In this document: positions 1 through 7,699 of the stretch, piece after piece | Numbering within the stretch: the first letter of the stretch is position 1 | Layout: every line of letters begins with the position of its first letter | Assembly: GCF_964283195.1 (NCBI RefSeq) | Contig: NZ_CAXYLH010000005.1 | DNA length: 64,000 nt | Direction: 5' to 3' (one strand) | Source: Paratractidigestivibacter sp003150175 | Lineage (GTDB): Bacteria > Actinomycetota > Coriobacteriia > Coriobacteriales > Atopobiaceae | Translations under genes and position numbers: made by a program | Notes under the pieces: model-generated | The model's database searches: none | Told to the model about the DNA's origin: nothing | What the model saw: only the letters and a program-made list of their open reading frames with translations

Positions 1-563
1 ACGGGCGTCGTGTTCACGATGAGCGCGGCGTCGGCGTTCCGTTCGAGGAGGTTCGCGTAGTTATCGGCGCCGGAGCGCGAGACGACGACCACGCGCGCCC
101 CGGTCTCGGAAAGCGCCGCCTGGACCGCCTGCGAGGCGCCGCCCGAGCCGAGGACCAGGCACTTCTTTTCGGCGAGGGCATCTGCGGCCTCGGCCGCGAG
201 CTCTCGGCGGCAGAAGCGATCGAGCATCCACGAGAAGCCCAGCACATCGGTGTTCTCCGCGAAGACGGAGCCGTCGGCGCGCCTCACGAGGGTGTTCGCC
301 ACGCCCAGTCGCTCCACGCGCTCGCTTCTGGCTTCGGCGGCGCGGGCGGCGTCGGCCTTGTAGGGGATGGTCACGTTGAGGCCGCGCCAACGCCCCTCGG
401 CGAGGAAGCCGGCGACCTCGCCGGGCTCGAGCTCGAGATGGCTGTAGGGGGCGCTGCCGAGCTGCTCGTGGATCTGGCGAGACCAGCTGTGGCCGAGCTT
501 GCGGCCGATGAGGCCGAAGGGGGTGGCGAGCGAGGGAGCGCCCGCAGGGGAGTTGCCCGCCAC
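1..563 (-). CDS. aroE: Shikimate dehydrogenase AroE (3' end outside window)
   Basis: Catalyses NADPH-dependent reduction of 3-dehydroshikimate to shikimate. About 187 codons are visible; the C-terminus lies beyond base 1. The GTG start overlaps the pheA stop by one base (TAGTG), so translation is coupled. Visible motifs are the shikimate-binding S-W-S near residue 26, NVTIPYK with the catalytic Lys, ENTD with the catalytic Asp, and a Rossmann GSGGASQAV NADP loop. The last visible residues, NTTP, match the conserved NTTPxGM segment. It is the most promoter-distal gene seen in the aromatic operon. The paralogue YdiB is possible, but the operon context favours AroE. Confidence 0.92.
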   Translation of the reverse strand, partial: MAGNSPAGAPSLATPFGLIGRKLGHSWSRQIHEQLGSAPYSHLELEPGEVAGFLAEGRWRGLNVTIPYKADAARAAEARSERVERLGVANTLVRRADGSVFAENTDVLGFSWMLDRFCRRELAAEAADALAEKKCLVLGSGGASQAVQAALSETGARVVVVSRSGADNYANLLERNADAALIVNTTP

Positions 564-1714
564 TAGATCACCTCGCTGTAGCTGCCGAGGTAGCGGAAGT
601 CCTGGCAGAGCCCCTCGATGGTGGACATGAGCGCGCGGAACTCGTCTGAGGCCACGGGGCAGTCGATGTCGAAGAAGAAGCCGAACTCGAAGTCGCGCTC
701 GGGGATCGGGCGGCTCTCGAGCTTGACCACGTTGATGTCGAGCGCGTAGAACTTCGCGAGGAGCTTGTAGAGGGAGCCCGGCCGGTGCGGGGTGACGAGC
801 GTCATTGAGGAGCGCCCCGCGCCGGGGTAGATCTCGAGCTTCTTGCTGATGCAGGCGAAGCGCGTGTAGTTGTTGTCGCGGTCCTGGACGGCGCTGCCGA
901 GGACGCTGAGGCCGTAGAGGTCGGCGCAGCCGCGCGAGCTCAAGGCCGCCACGTCGTCGCGGCCGGCGTCGGCGACCATCCTTGCCGCGACGGCGGTGTT
1001 CTCGCACACGTGGACGCGGGCCTCGGGCATGGTCTCGAGGAAGGCCGCGCACTGGCGGATGGCCTGCTCGTGGCTGTAGATGTCGCGGATGCCCTCGATG
1101 TCCGCCCCCTTGCGCGCGAGCAGGCAATGGTCGACCTTGACGCGCGTGGAGCGCACGATGGAGAACTCGTGGGCGCCCATGAGGTCGAAGACCTTGTTCA
1201 CGGATCCCGCGGTCGAGTTCTCGATCGGCAACACGCCGTAGTCGACCTCGCCCGACTCGACCGCCTCGAAGACGTCCTCGAACGACCTCATGTAGCGGAT
1301 GTCCGGGTGGCGGAAGAACTTCTCGGCGGCGAGCTGGCTGTAGGCGCCCTCGACGCCCTGGCAGGCGACGCGGCCGCTACGGGGGAAGACCTCGGGGGTC
1401 GCCTTGCGGGCTGCCTCGATGCGCGCCACGAGCTCCGAGTCCTCGGCGTCGCCCAAGAGCTCGTGCTGGCGGGCGCGCGAGGCCTCCATGAGGAGCTCCA
1501 TCATGACCTGGCCGTAGGTGGAGAGGTCGGCGGGGACGCGCCCGGCGGCGTCTGCGATCTTCTGGCGCTCGCGGACGGGGTCGAAGACGCGCTTGCCGTG
1601 CGCGCGCTTATACTCCGCCACGCCGGCGGCGACCTCCGCACGCTCGCCGAACAGCTCGAATATCTGGCTGTCGATGCGGTCTATGTCCGCCCGCAGCTCG
1701 CTGAGTTCCTTCAT
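563..1714 (-). CDS. pheA: Bifunctional chorismate mutase/prephenate dehydratase (P-protein)
   Basis: Converts chorismate to prephenate and then to phenylpyruvate, the phenylalanine branch. At 383 aa it has the family's usual fused layout: an AroQ-type helical chorismate mutase at ~1-88, prephenate dehydratase at ~112-290, and an ACT regulatory domain at ~300-380. The dehydratase signature TRF is at 284-286. The ACT motif ESRP at 333-336 is the known phenylalanine-binding element, so feedback inhibition by Phe is expected. It lies between aroC and aroE, separated from aroC by a 31-bp palindrome. Confidence 0.96.
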   Translation of the reverse strand: MKELSELRADIDRIDSQIFELFGERAEVAAGVAEYKRAHGKRVFDPVRERQKIADAAGRVPADLSTYGQVMMELLMEASRARQHELLGDAEDSELVARIEAARKATPEVFPRSGRVACQGVEGAYSQLAAEKFFRHPDIRYMRSFEDVFEAVESGEVDYGVLPIENSTAGSVNKVFDLMGAHEFSIVRSTRVKVDHCLLARKGADIEGIRDIYSHEQAIRQCAAFLETMPEARVHVCENTAVAARMVADAGRDDVAALSSRGCADLYGLSVLGSAVQDRDNNYTRFACISKKLEIYPGAGRSSMTLVTPHRPGSLYKLLAKFYALDINVVKLESRPIPERDFEFGFFFDIDCPVASDEFRALMSTIEGLCQDFRYLGSYSEVI

Positions 1715-1732
1715 CGATTCGTTGCCTTTCTT

Positions 1733-1763
1733 ATGACGAAAAGGGACTGTCCCTTTTCGTCAT
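1733..1763. repeat. 31-bp perfect palindrome, copy 1 (REP-like)
   Basis: Two perfect 15-base arms flank a single central T: ATGACGAAAAGGGAC, T, GTCCCTTTTCGTCAT. It abuts the aroC stop codon (1764-1766, minus strand) and fills most of the aroC-pheA gap. An identical copy in inverse orientation lies at 60484-60514. As RNA it would fold into a strong hairpin with A and U runs on the flanks, so it could act as a bidirectional terminator or an RNA stabiliser inside the operon. Confidence 0.9.
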
Positions 1764-2891
1764 TCAATCTTTGATGGGGTCGGCGGGGAAGGAGAGAAGC
1801 GCGTCCGCGATCGCGCAGGCGGCCACGGCCTCGACGACGGGCACGGCGCGGGTGACGGCGGTGGCGTCGTGGCGGCCGTGGACGGTGAGCTTGGCGGGCT
1901 CCATGCGCGCGAGGTCCACGGAGTCCTGCTCGATGCCGATGCTGCTGATGGGCTTGAGCGCGCAGCGGAACTGCAGCGGGGCCCCGGTGCTGATGCCGCC
2001 GAGGATGCCGCCCGCGTTGTTCGTGCGCGGCACACAGGCGCCGTCGCGGACCTCGTAGGGGTCGTTGTTCTCGCTGCCGCGCATGCGGGCGGAGGCGAAG
2101 CCCGCGCCGAACTCGATCCCCTTGACCGAGGGGATGCCGAAGACCGCGTAGGCGATTGTGTTCTCCAGGCCATCGAACATGGGGGAGCCGACGCCCGCGG
2201 GAAGGCCCGTGGCCGCGCACTCGATGACGCCGCCCACGGAGTCCTTCTGGGCGCGCGCGGCCATGATGGCCTCCGTCATGCGCTCGGCCGCGCCCGCGTC
2301 GATGGCGGGGAAGTCGCGGCCGTCCGCCAGCGCGTCCATCTGTGCGGCGAGCCGCTCGTTGGCGGCGGGGGAGTTGCCGAGGGCGCAGAAGTGCTCGTCC
2401 GCGACGCCCGCGCACTCGTCCACGTGGGCCGAGACGCGGACGCCCTGCTCCTCGAGCCACTGCAGGCATATGCCGCCGGCGACACACAAGGGGCCCGTGA
2501 GGCGGCCCGAGAAGTGCCCGCCGCCGGGGATGTCCTGCTCGCCGTGCCACTTGGACCAGGCGGTGAAGTCGGCGTGCCCGGGGCGCGGGACGCCCATGAT
2601 GTTCTTGTAGTCCTGGCTGCGCGTGTTCGAGTTCTCGATCACGGCGGCCAGGGGCGCGCCGCAGGTTCGGCCGTCTGGGTTCAGGCCGCTGAGGACGCGC
2701 ACGGCGTCCTTCTCTTTGCGCGGGGTCGTCCACGGCGCGTTGCCCGGGGCGCGGCGCGCCATGAAGGCGGCCAGGCGGTCCTGGTCGACGTCGAAGCCCG
2801 AGGGCAGCCCCTCGACGACACAGCCGACGCCGGCGGAGTGCGACTGCCCGAAGACCGTCACGCGCAGAGTGTTCCCGAAGCTGGAAGGCAT
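1764..2891 (-). CDS. aroC: Chorismate synthase
   Basis: Forms chorismate from 5-enolpyruvylshikimate 3-phosphate using reduced FMN, the last common step to aromatic amino acids. The 375 aa length is typical. Family motifs are present: GQSHS with the conserved His near the N-terminus, RPGHAD, FSGRLT, and GRHDA near the C-terminus. It is preceded by an AAGGAG-like ribosome-binding site. It follows aroA after a 42-base gap, and the 31-bp palindrome follows its stop codon directly. Confidence 0.97.
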   Translation of the reverse strand: MPSSFGNTLRVTVFGQSHSAGVGCVVEGLPSGFDVDQDRLAAFMARRAPGNAPWTTPRKEKDAVRVLSGLNPDGRTCGAPLAAVIENSNTRSQDYKNIMGVPRPGHADFTAWSKWHGEQDIPGGGHFSGRLTGPLCVAGGICLQWLEEQGVRVSAHVDECAGVADEHFCALGNSPAANERLAAQMDALADGRDFPAIDAGAAERMTEAIMAARAQKDSVGGVIECAATGLPAGVGSPMFDGLENTIAYAVFGIPSVKGIEFGAGFASARMRGSENNDPYEVRDGACVPRTNNAGGILGGISTGAPLQFRCALKPISSIGIEQDSVDLARMEPAKLTVHGRHDATAVTRAVPVVEAVAACAIADALLSFPADPIKD

Positions 2892-2933
2892 CTTTCTCCT
2901 TTTTTTGCGATCGCGAAGATCGCGGGTCGCGGG

Positions 2934-4226
2934 TCAGGTTGGGTCGCAGGTGCCGCCGAGGGCGGCGAGGTCGTCGAAGAAGGCTGGATAGGACTTGGCG
3001 ACGCACTGCGCGCCGTGGATCACCGAGGGGCCCTGCGCGCGGGCGGCGAGGATCGCGGACATCATGGCGATGCGGTGGTCGTTCGCCGCGTCGACGACGC
3101 CGCCGGCAAGCTCGCGCGCGCCCTCGATGACCAGGCCGTCGTTCGTCTGGCGGACAGTGCCGCCCAGCGCGGTCACGGCATCGCTCACCGTCTGGAGGCG
3201 GTCGGACTCCTTGATCCGCAGGCGCTCGGCGCCGACGATCTCGGTCGTGCCCTCGGCGCAGGCGGCCACGGCCGCGAGGGGCGGTACGAGGTCCGGGCAG
3301 GCTCGGACGTCGAGCTTGCAGCCCCTGAGGACGTCCGGGCGCACCGTGACGGACGAGGCCCCGCGCTCGACGCGGGCCCCGAGCATGGCGAGCGCGGCGA
3401 GGATGGCGCGGTCGCCCTGGGTGCTGCGCAGATCCACGCCCTCGACCGTGACGCCGCCCTCCGAGAGCGCCCCCGCGGCGAGCCAGAACGCGGCGTTGGA
3501 CCAGTCCCCGCAGACGCTGACCTGGCCCGGGGAGTGGAGCCTCGAGCTCACGGGCACGCGGAAGAGCAGGCCCTTCTTTCCATCCTGGGCATGGCGCTCG
3601 CGGGCGACGTCCACGCCGAACTCGGCGAGCGCGGCCACGGTGATGTCGATGTAGGGGAGCGACTCTATGGGCTCGGTGACGAACACCTCGCAGGCGCCCT
3701 GCATGAGGGGCGCGGCGAGGAGAAGCCCGGTCACGTACTGGGAGCTGACGTTGCCCGCGATGGTGAAGCGCCCCGATGAGAGCTCCCCGCCGACGGCGAG
3801 CGGCATGGAACCCTGCGCCCCGAGCTCGGCCCCGTGGGCGACGAGCTCCTCGTAGAGGGGCGAGAGGGGCCGCTCGGGCAGCCTGCCGCGCCCGGTGAGG
3901 CTCGCGCCGCAGCCGAGGGCGGCGGCCACAGGAAGGAGGAAGCGAAGGGTCGAGCCAGACTCGCCGCAGTCCAGGGCCGCGCCTTGCGCGGCCGCGCCCG
4001 GGGCCACCGGCACGACGCGGAAGCCCTTCTTTGTGCGCGTCACGCGGGCGCCGAGGGCGCGCAGGCAATCGGCCGTCGCGTCGATGTCCTGGGACGTCGT
4101 GTTGCAGTCGATGTCGGTCACGCCGTCGGCGAAGGCGGCGCAGATGAGGAGGCGGTGCGCCTCGGACTTGGAGGCGACGGCCTGGACGCTGCCGGAGAGC
4201 CTCGAGGGGTAGACGCGCATGTCCAT
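2934..4226 (-). CDS. aroA: 3-phosphoshikimate 1-carboxyvinyltransferase (EPSP synthase)
   Basis: Transfers the enolpyruvyl group of PEP to shikimate-3-phosphate. The 430 aa length is normal. The N-terminus carries KSEAHRLL, which binds phosphate and PEP. Further in are the LDCGESGSTLRFLLP block and the C-terminal IKESDRLQ motif with catalytic acidic residues. The start codon is three bases past the aroB stop, and a Shine-Dalgarno sequence (AAAGGAGG) sits in the end of aroB. A second in-frame ATG lies two codons downstream. Confidence 0.96.
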   Translation of the reverse strand: MDMRVYPSRLSGSVQAVASKSEAHRLLICAAFADGVTDIDCNTTSQDIDATADCLRALGARVTRTKKGFRVVPVAPGAAAQGAALDCGESGSTLRFLLPVAAALGCGASLTGRGRLPERPLSPLYEELVAHGAELGAQGSMPLAVGGELSSGRFTIAGNVSSQYVTGLLLAAPLMQGACEVFVTEPIESLPYIDITVAALAEFGVDVARERHAQDGKKGLLFRVPVSSRLHSPGQVSVCGDWSNAAFWLAAGALSEGGVTVEGVDLRSTQGDRAILAALAMLGARVERGASSVTVRPDVLRGCKLDVRACPDLVPPLAAVAACAEGTTEIVGAERLRIKESDRLQTVSDAVTALGGTVRQTNDGLVIEGARELAGGVVDAANDHRIAMMSAILAARAQGPSVIHGAQCVAKSYPAFFDDLAALGGTCDPT

Positions 4227-4229
4227 GCC

Positions 4230-5360
4230 CTACGCCTCCTTTCCCGCGCCGCAGCCGAGCTCGACGAGCTCGCGGAGTTCGGGCAGGCCCACGCGACGCA
4301 CCTCGACGGCGCCGAGCTCGGCGGGGACGACGATGTTCATCGAGTCGCCATGGCGCTTCTTGTCGTGGGCCATGTAGTCGAAGACCGCGTCGTGCGGGAG
4401 CCGGGTGTCGGTCGGCAGCCCCTGGGCCTCGACGGCGGCGAGAATCGCCTCGTAGACGGAGGGCTTGCACCAACCCTTGGCCAAACTAGCGCGGGCCATG
4501 CAGCACAGCCCCGCCGCCACGCTCGAGCCGTGGCCGAGTGTAAACTCGCTCGCGGCCTCGATGCCGTGGCCGATGGTGTGGCCGAGGTTGAGGGTCTGCC
4601 TGAGGCCGCGCTCGCGCTCGTCGGCGTCGACGACGTCGCGCTTGATGCGGACGTTCTCTGCGACGATGCGCACAAGCTTCTCCTCGGGGCAGTCCGCGAA
4701 GGTGAGCGGCTCGCGCGAGAGCTCGGCCAGCAGCTCGGGGTCCGCGAGCACCGCGTGCTTGACGACCTCCCCGACCGAGTCGCGCATGAGCGAGGGCTCG
4801 ATGCTCGCGAGGCAGCGCACGTCGGCGACGACGGCGGAGGGCTGCCAGAAGAACCCGCAGAGGTTCTTGCCGTGCGCGAGGTCCACGGCGACCTTGCCGC
4901 CGACGCTCGAGTCGACCATGGCCAGAAGCGAGGTCGGCACCTGGACGACCTGGATGCCGCGCAGGTACATCGCAGCGGCGAGGCCGCCCATGTCCCCGGT
5001 GACGCCGCCGCCGAGCGCGACCACGACGTCGTCTCGGGTGAGGCCCGCCTCGGCGAGGCCCTCGAGCAGCGTCTCCAAGGTCGCGAGGCACTTGTGCTGC
5101 TCGCCCGCTGGGAAGGTCAGGACGGAGGTCTTATAGCCGGCGGCCTCAAGCGACGCCTCGACGGCGTCGGCGTAGAGCGGCCCCACGTTGGTCTCGGTGA
5201 TCACACAGGCGCGCTCGCCGCCAGCAGCGTCGCGCGCAACCGCGCCGACGCGCTCGAGGACGCCCGCGCCCACATGGACGTCATAGGAGCGCGAGGGGGT
5301 GTTCACGGCGATGACGACCTCGCCGGCGCGCGCGGAGGCTCCGCTTTCCTTCTTGCTCAT
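4230..5360 (-). CDS. aroB: 3-dehydroquinate synthase
   Basis: Cyclises DAHP to 3-dehydroquinate using NAD and a divalent metal. It is 376 aa. Visible motifs are GGGVTGDMGG for NAD binding, PTSLLAMVDSSVGGK for substrate, and the metal ligands in GEVVKHAVL and the HTIGHGIE/LGHGSSV histidine blocks. The ATG chosen overlaps the tyrA stop (ATGA) and is followed by a short polar N-terminal extension. The reading frame stays open upstream, but only this start gives the normal AroB N-terminus. Confidence 0.96.
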   Translation of the reverse strand: MSKKESGASARAGEVVIAVNTPSRSYDVHVGAGVLERVGAVARDAAGGERACVITETNVGPLYADAVEASLEAAGYKTSVLTFPAGEQHKCLATLETLLEGLAEAGLTRDDVVVALGGGVTGDMGGLAAAMYLRGIQVVQVPTSLLAMVDSSVGGKVAVDLAHGKNLCGFFWQPSAVVADVRCLASIEPSLMRDSVGEVVKHAVLADPELLAELSREPLTFADCPEEKLVRIVAENVRIKRDVVDADERERGLRQTLNLGHTIGHGIEAASEFTLGHGSSVAAGLCCMARASLAKGWCKPSVYEAILAAVEAQGLPTDTRLPHDAVFDYMAHDKKRHGDSMNIVVPAELGAVEVRRVGLPELRELVELGCGAGKEA

Positions 5361-6262
5361 CGGCCCTCGATCTCCCTCTTTATGCGGTCGCCGTCCGCGA
5401 GCAGGCGCTCGAGCTCCGCGGCGTCGCGGCCGTCGATGGCGTCCTTGTAGTCCTGCAGGTTCTTGATGATGATGCCGAGCTCGTCGGAGAGGTAGTCGGC
5501 GTTGTCCAGGAACAGCTCGGTCCACATGGGGGCGTTGAGGTGCGCGACGCGCGTGAGGTCGCGGTAGCTCCCCGCGGAGAACCCGTGGTGGTCGCGGGCG
5601 GTCGGGCTCTTCACGTAGGCGTTCGAGACAACGTGGCAGAGCTGGGAGGTGAAGGCGATCATGCGGTCGTGCACCGGGGCGGAGGCGGGGGTGAAGCTGC
5701 CAAACTGGCACGGGGCAAGCAGCCTCTTCAGGCGCTCGAGGATATCGACGCGCTCGAAGTCGTCCATGCCCTCGGGCGGCACGACGACCATCGGCGCGCC
5801 TTTGAACATGGTCGCGCGGGAGTGCGCGAAGCCGGAGTACTGGGTCCCTGCCATGGGGTGGCAGCCGACGAAGTGCCAGCCGCGGCCCTGGGCGATCTCC
5901 CCGCACTTCTCGCAGATGATGCGCTTGACGCCCACCGTGTCGATGACGATGGCGCCCTCTGCGATGAGGTCGGCCTTCTGTGCGAGCCAGTCGATGGCAG
6001 ACTGCGGGTAGCCTGCGAGGATGATGAGCTCGCAGGTGCCGACGACCTCGTCGGTGAGCTCGCCGCGGACGGTCTCGATCTCGGCGAGCTCGAGGGTGGA
6101 GCGGGTGCGGTTCCAGGCGTAGACGTCGACGTCGGCCGCGCGGAAGGCGCGGGCGAAGGAACCCCCCATGAGGCCGAGCCCGACGACGCCCACACGCCCG
6201 GCAACGTAGCCCGGCGTCGCGTCTGCGTCTTTTGCTTTCTCTTTACTGTCTATTTGGGCCAT
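5357..6262 (-). CDS. tyrA: Prephenate dehydrogenase
   Basis: Oxidatively decarboxylates prephenate to 4-hydroxyphenylpyruvate, the tyrosine branch. It is 301 aa: an N-terminal Rossmann domain with GVVGLGLMGGS at about residue 20, a HPMAGT segment, and an all-helical C-terminal dimerisation domain. No chorismate mutase or ACT domain is fused, so any tyrosine control must act elsewhere, perhaps on AroF. The ATG is two bases after the aroF stop. The family also contains arogenate dehydrogenases, and substrate choice cannot be decided from sequence alone. Confidence 0.92.
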   Translation of the reverse strand: MAQIDSKEKAKDADATPGYVAGRVGVVGLGLMGGSFARAFRAADVDVYAWNRTRSTLELAEIETVRGELTDEVVGTCELIILAGYPQSAIDWLAQKADLIAEGAIVIDTVGVKRIICEKCGEIAQGRGWHFVGCHPMAGTQYSGFAHSRATMFKGAPMVVVPPEGMDDFERVDILERLKRLLAPCQFGSFTPASAPVHDRMIAFTSQLCHVVSNAYVKSPTARDHHGFSAGSYRDLTRVAHLNAPMWTELFLDNADYLSDELGIIIKNLQDYKDAIDGRDAAELERLLADGDRIKREIEGR

Positions 6263-6264
6263 CG

Positions 6265-7290
6265 CTACGCCTCCTGAATGTCGGCCGTCACAGCCTCGCG
6301 GATAAGCGCGATGCGGCGCATGGCGTCGGAGAACATCTCGGGCGTGAGCGCCTGTGCGCCGTCCGACCAAGCCTGCGAGGGGCAGTTATGAACCTCGATC
6401 TCGAGGCCGTCGGCGCCCGCCGCCGTCGCTGCGTAGGCAGCGGGGCGCACGTAGCGCGTGTAGCCGGTGGAGTGCGAGGGGTCGCCGACGACGGGCAGGT
6501 GCGTGAGGTGGTGGAGCACCGGGATGGCATTTACGTCGAAGGTGTTGCGGGTGCGCGTCTCGAAGGTGCGGATGCCGCGCTCGCAGAGGATGACGTTCTG
6601 GTTGCCCTCGCTCATGATGTACTCGGCGGCCATGAGGAACTCGTCGATGGTCTCGGACATGCCGCGCTTGAGCAGCACTGGGATGCCCGTCTTGCCCACC
6701 TCTCGAAGCAGGGGGAAGTTCTGTGCGTTGCGGGCGCCGATCTGCATGATGTCGATCTGCTTGTCGACGAACAGCTGCACGTCGCGCGGGTCCATGACCT
6801 CGGTCACGACGGGCATGTCGAGCTCGGCCGACGCCTCCTTGAGCAGGTCGAGCCCGCGCTCGCCCATGCCCTGGGAGGTGTAGGGGGAGGTACGGGGCTT
6901 GTAGGCGCCGCCGCGCAGGATCGTGGCGCCGGCCTCCTTGCAGCCCCGCGCGATGGTGAAGAGGTTGTCGCCCTCGACCGAGCACGGCCCCGCCATGACC
7001 TGGAAGTGGCCGCCGCCGATCAGCACGCCGTGGCCGCAGTCGACGACGGTGTCCTCGGGGTGGAACTTGCGGTTGGCCTTCTTGAAGGGCTCGGTCACGC
7101 GCTGGACGCGCTCGATGATGTCCATGCTCTCGAGCAGGAAGGGGTCGATCTTGGAAGTGTCGCCGATGATGCCGACGATCGTCTCCTCGTCGCCGGGAGA
7201 GACGTTCGTCTTATAGCCGCGGTCCTCGATCCACTTGACGAAGTGGCTGAGCTGCTCCTCTGTGGCGGTGTTCTTTACGACGGCGATCAT
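6265..7290 (-). CDS. aroF: DAHP synthase, class I-beta with N-terminal ferredoxin-like domain
   Basis: Condenses PEP and erythrose-4-phosphate to DAHP, the committed shikimate-pathway step. At 341 aa it has an N-terminal ferredoxin-like regulatory domain (~1-75) followed by the TIM-barrel catalytic domain, as in the Thermotoga maritima enzyme, where the extra domain mediates tyrosine inhibition. Catalytic motifs include AGPCSVE, RGGAYKPRTSPY and the metal-binding DPSHSTG. It is the first gene of the aromatic operon, so its upstream region should carry the operon promoter. Confidence 0.95.
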   Translation of the reverse strand: MIAVVKNTATEEQLSHFVKWIEDRGYKTNVSPGDEETIVGIIGDTSKIDPFLLESMDIIERVQRVTEPFKKANRKFHPEDTVVDCGHGVLIGGGHFQVMAGPCSVEGDNLFTIARGCKEAGATILRGGAYKPRTSPYTSQGMGERGLDLLKEASAELDMPVVTEVMDPRDVQLFVDKQIDIMQIGARNAQNFPLLREVGKTGIPVLLKRGMSETIDEFLMAAEYIMSEGNQNVILCERGIRTFETRTRNTFDVNAIPVLHHLTHLPVVGDPSHSTGYTRYVRPAAYAATAAGADGLEIEVHNCPSQAWSDGAQALTPEMFSDAMRRIALIREAVTADIQEA

Positions 7291-7350
7291 TTCTTCCCCT
7301 TGTTCGCTAGACGATTAACACAAGTCTGCAAATGTTAGCACGGGGAGACT

Positions 7351-7365
7351 CTGGAACAATTCCAG
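7351..7365. promoter_or_regulatory. Dyad symmetry upstream of aroF
   Basis: CTGGAA-CAA-TTCCAG forms a perfect 6+6 inverted repeat about 60 bases before the aroF start, in the only non-coding gap upstream of the operon. Its size and place suit a repressor operator, but no matching regulator is visible in the window and the repeat is short enough to be chance. Confidence 0.35.
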
Positions 7366-7411
7366 GTAACAAAAGCTTTGCGTAGCGCGCGGCCAAGAAG
7401 CTCAGGCCATG

Positions 7412-7434
7412 AAAAAGGCCCCGGAATCGGGGCC
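7412..7434 (-). terminator. Rho-independent terminator of tRNA-Arg
   Basis: Read on the minus strand, GGCCCCG-ATTC-CGGGGCC is followed by five T residues and begins 10 bases after the CCA end of the tRNA. A perfect 7-bp GC stem with a U tract fits an intrinsic terminator that separates the tRNA from aroF. Confidence 0.85.
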
Positions 7435-7444
7435 GAGAGTGCTT

Positions 7445-7521
7445 TGGTGCGCCCAGGGGGGTTCGAACCCACGACCTTCTGCTCCGGAGGCAGACGCTCT
7501 AATCCACTGAGCTATGGGCGC
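7445..7521 (-). tRNA. tRNA-Arg (anticodon CCG)
   Basis: The 77-base cloverleaf has a 7-bp acceptor stem, D arm GCTC..GAGC, anticodon loop CTCCGGA with anticodon CCG, T loop TTCGAAC, and an encoded CCA end. It decodes CGG. It stands alone with its own promoter and terminator. Confidence 0.95.
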
Positions 7522-7533
7522 AATGCGTATGGC

Positions 7534-7563
7534 AGTATAGCGCATCGCGGCGCCAAACCTCAA
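7534..7563 (-). promoter_or_regulatory. Promoter of tRNA-Arg
   Basis: On the minus strand TTGAGG (7558-7563) and TATACT (7534-7539) are separated by 18 bases. The -10 box lies 12 bases before the mature 5' end of the tRNA, so the precursor would have a very short 5' leader. Confidence 0.7.
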
Positions 7564-7699
7564 CGAGCGGTTACGACTTCGTAAGCAAGCCGTGCGTTCA
7601 GGCCGGCTTGGCCGCCTTACGCTACTATTGACTGGTGTGCACGGATTCGCCGGCCGCGGGCCTCGACCCCGGCTTTCTTTTATGTAAAGAGGGACAACA

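Noticed and set aside
1711..4473. 920-codon open frame on the minus strand across aroC-aroA
   Set aside because: It runs out of frame over two clear enzymes and its product is low-complexity Arg/Ala/Gly. In DNA this GC-rich, shadow frames often stay open.
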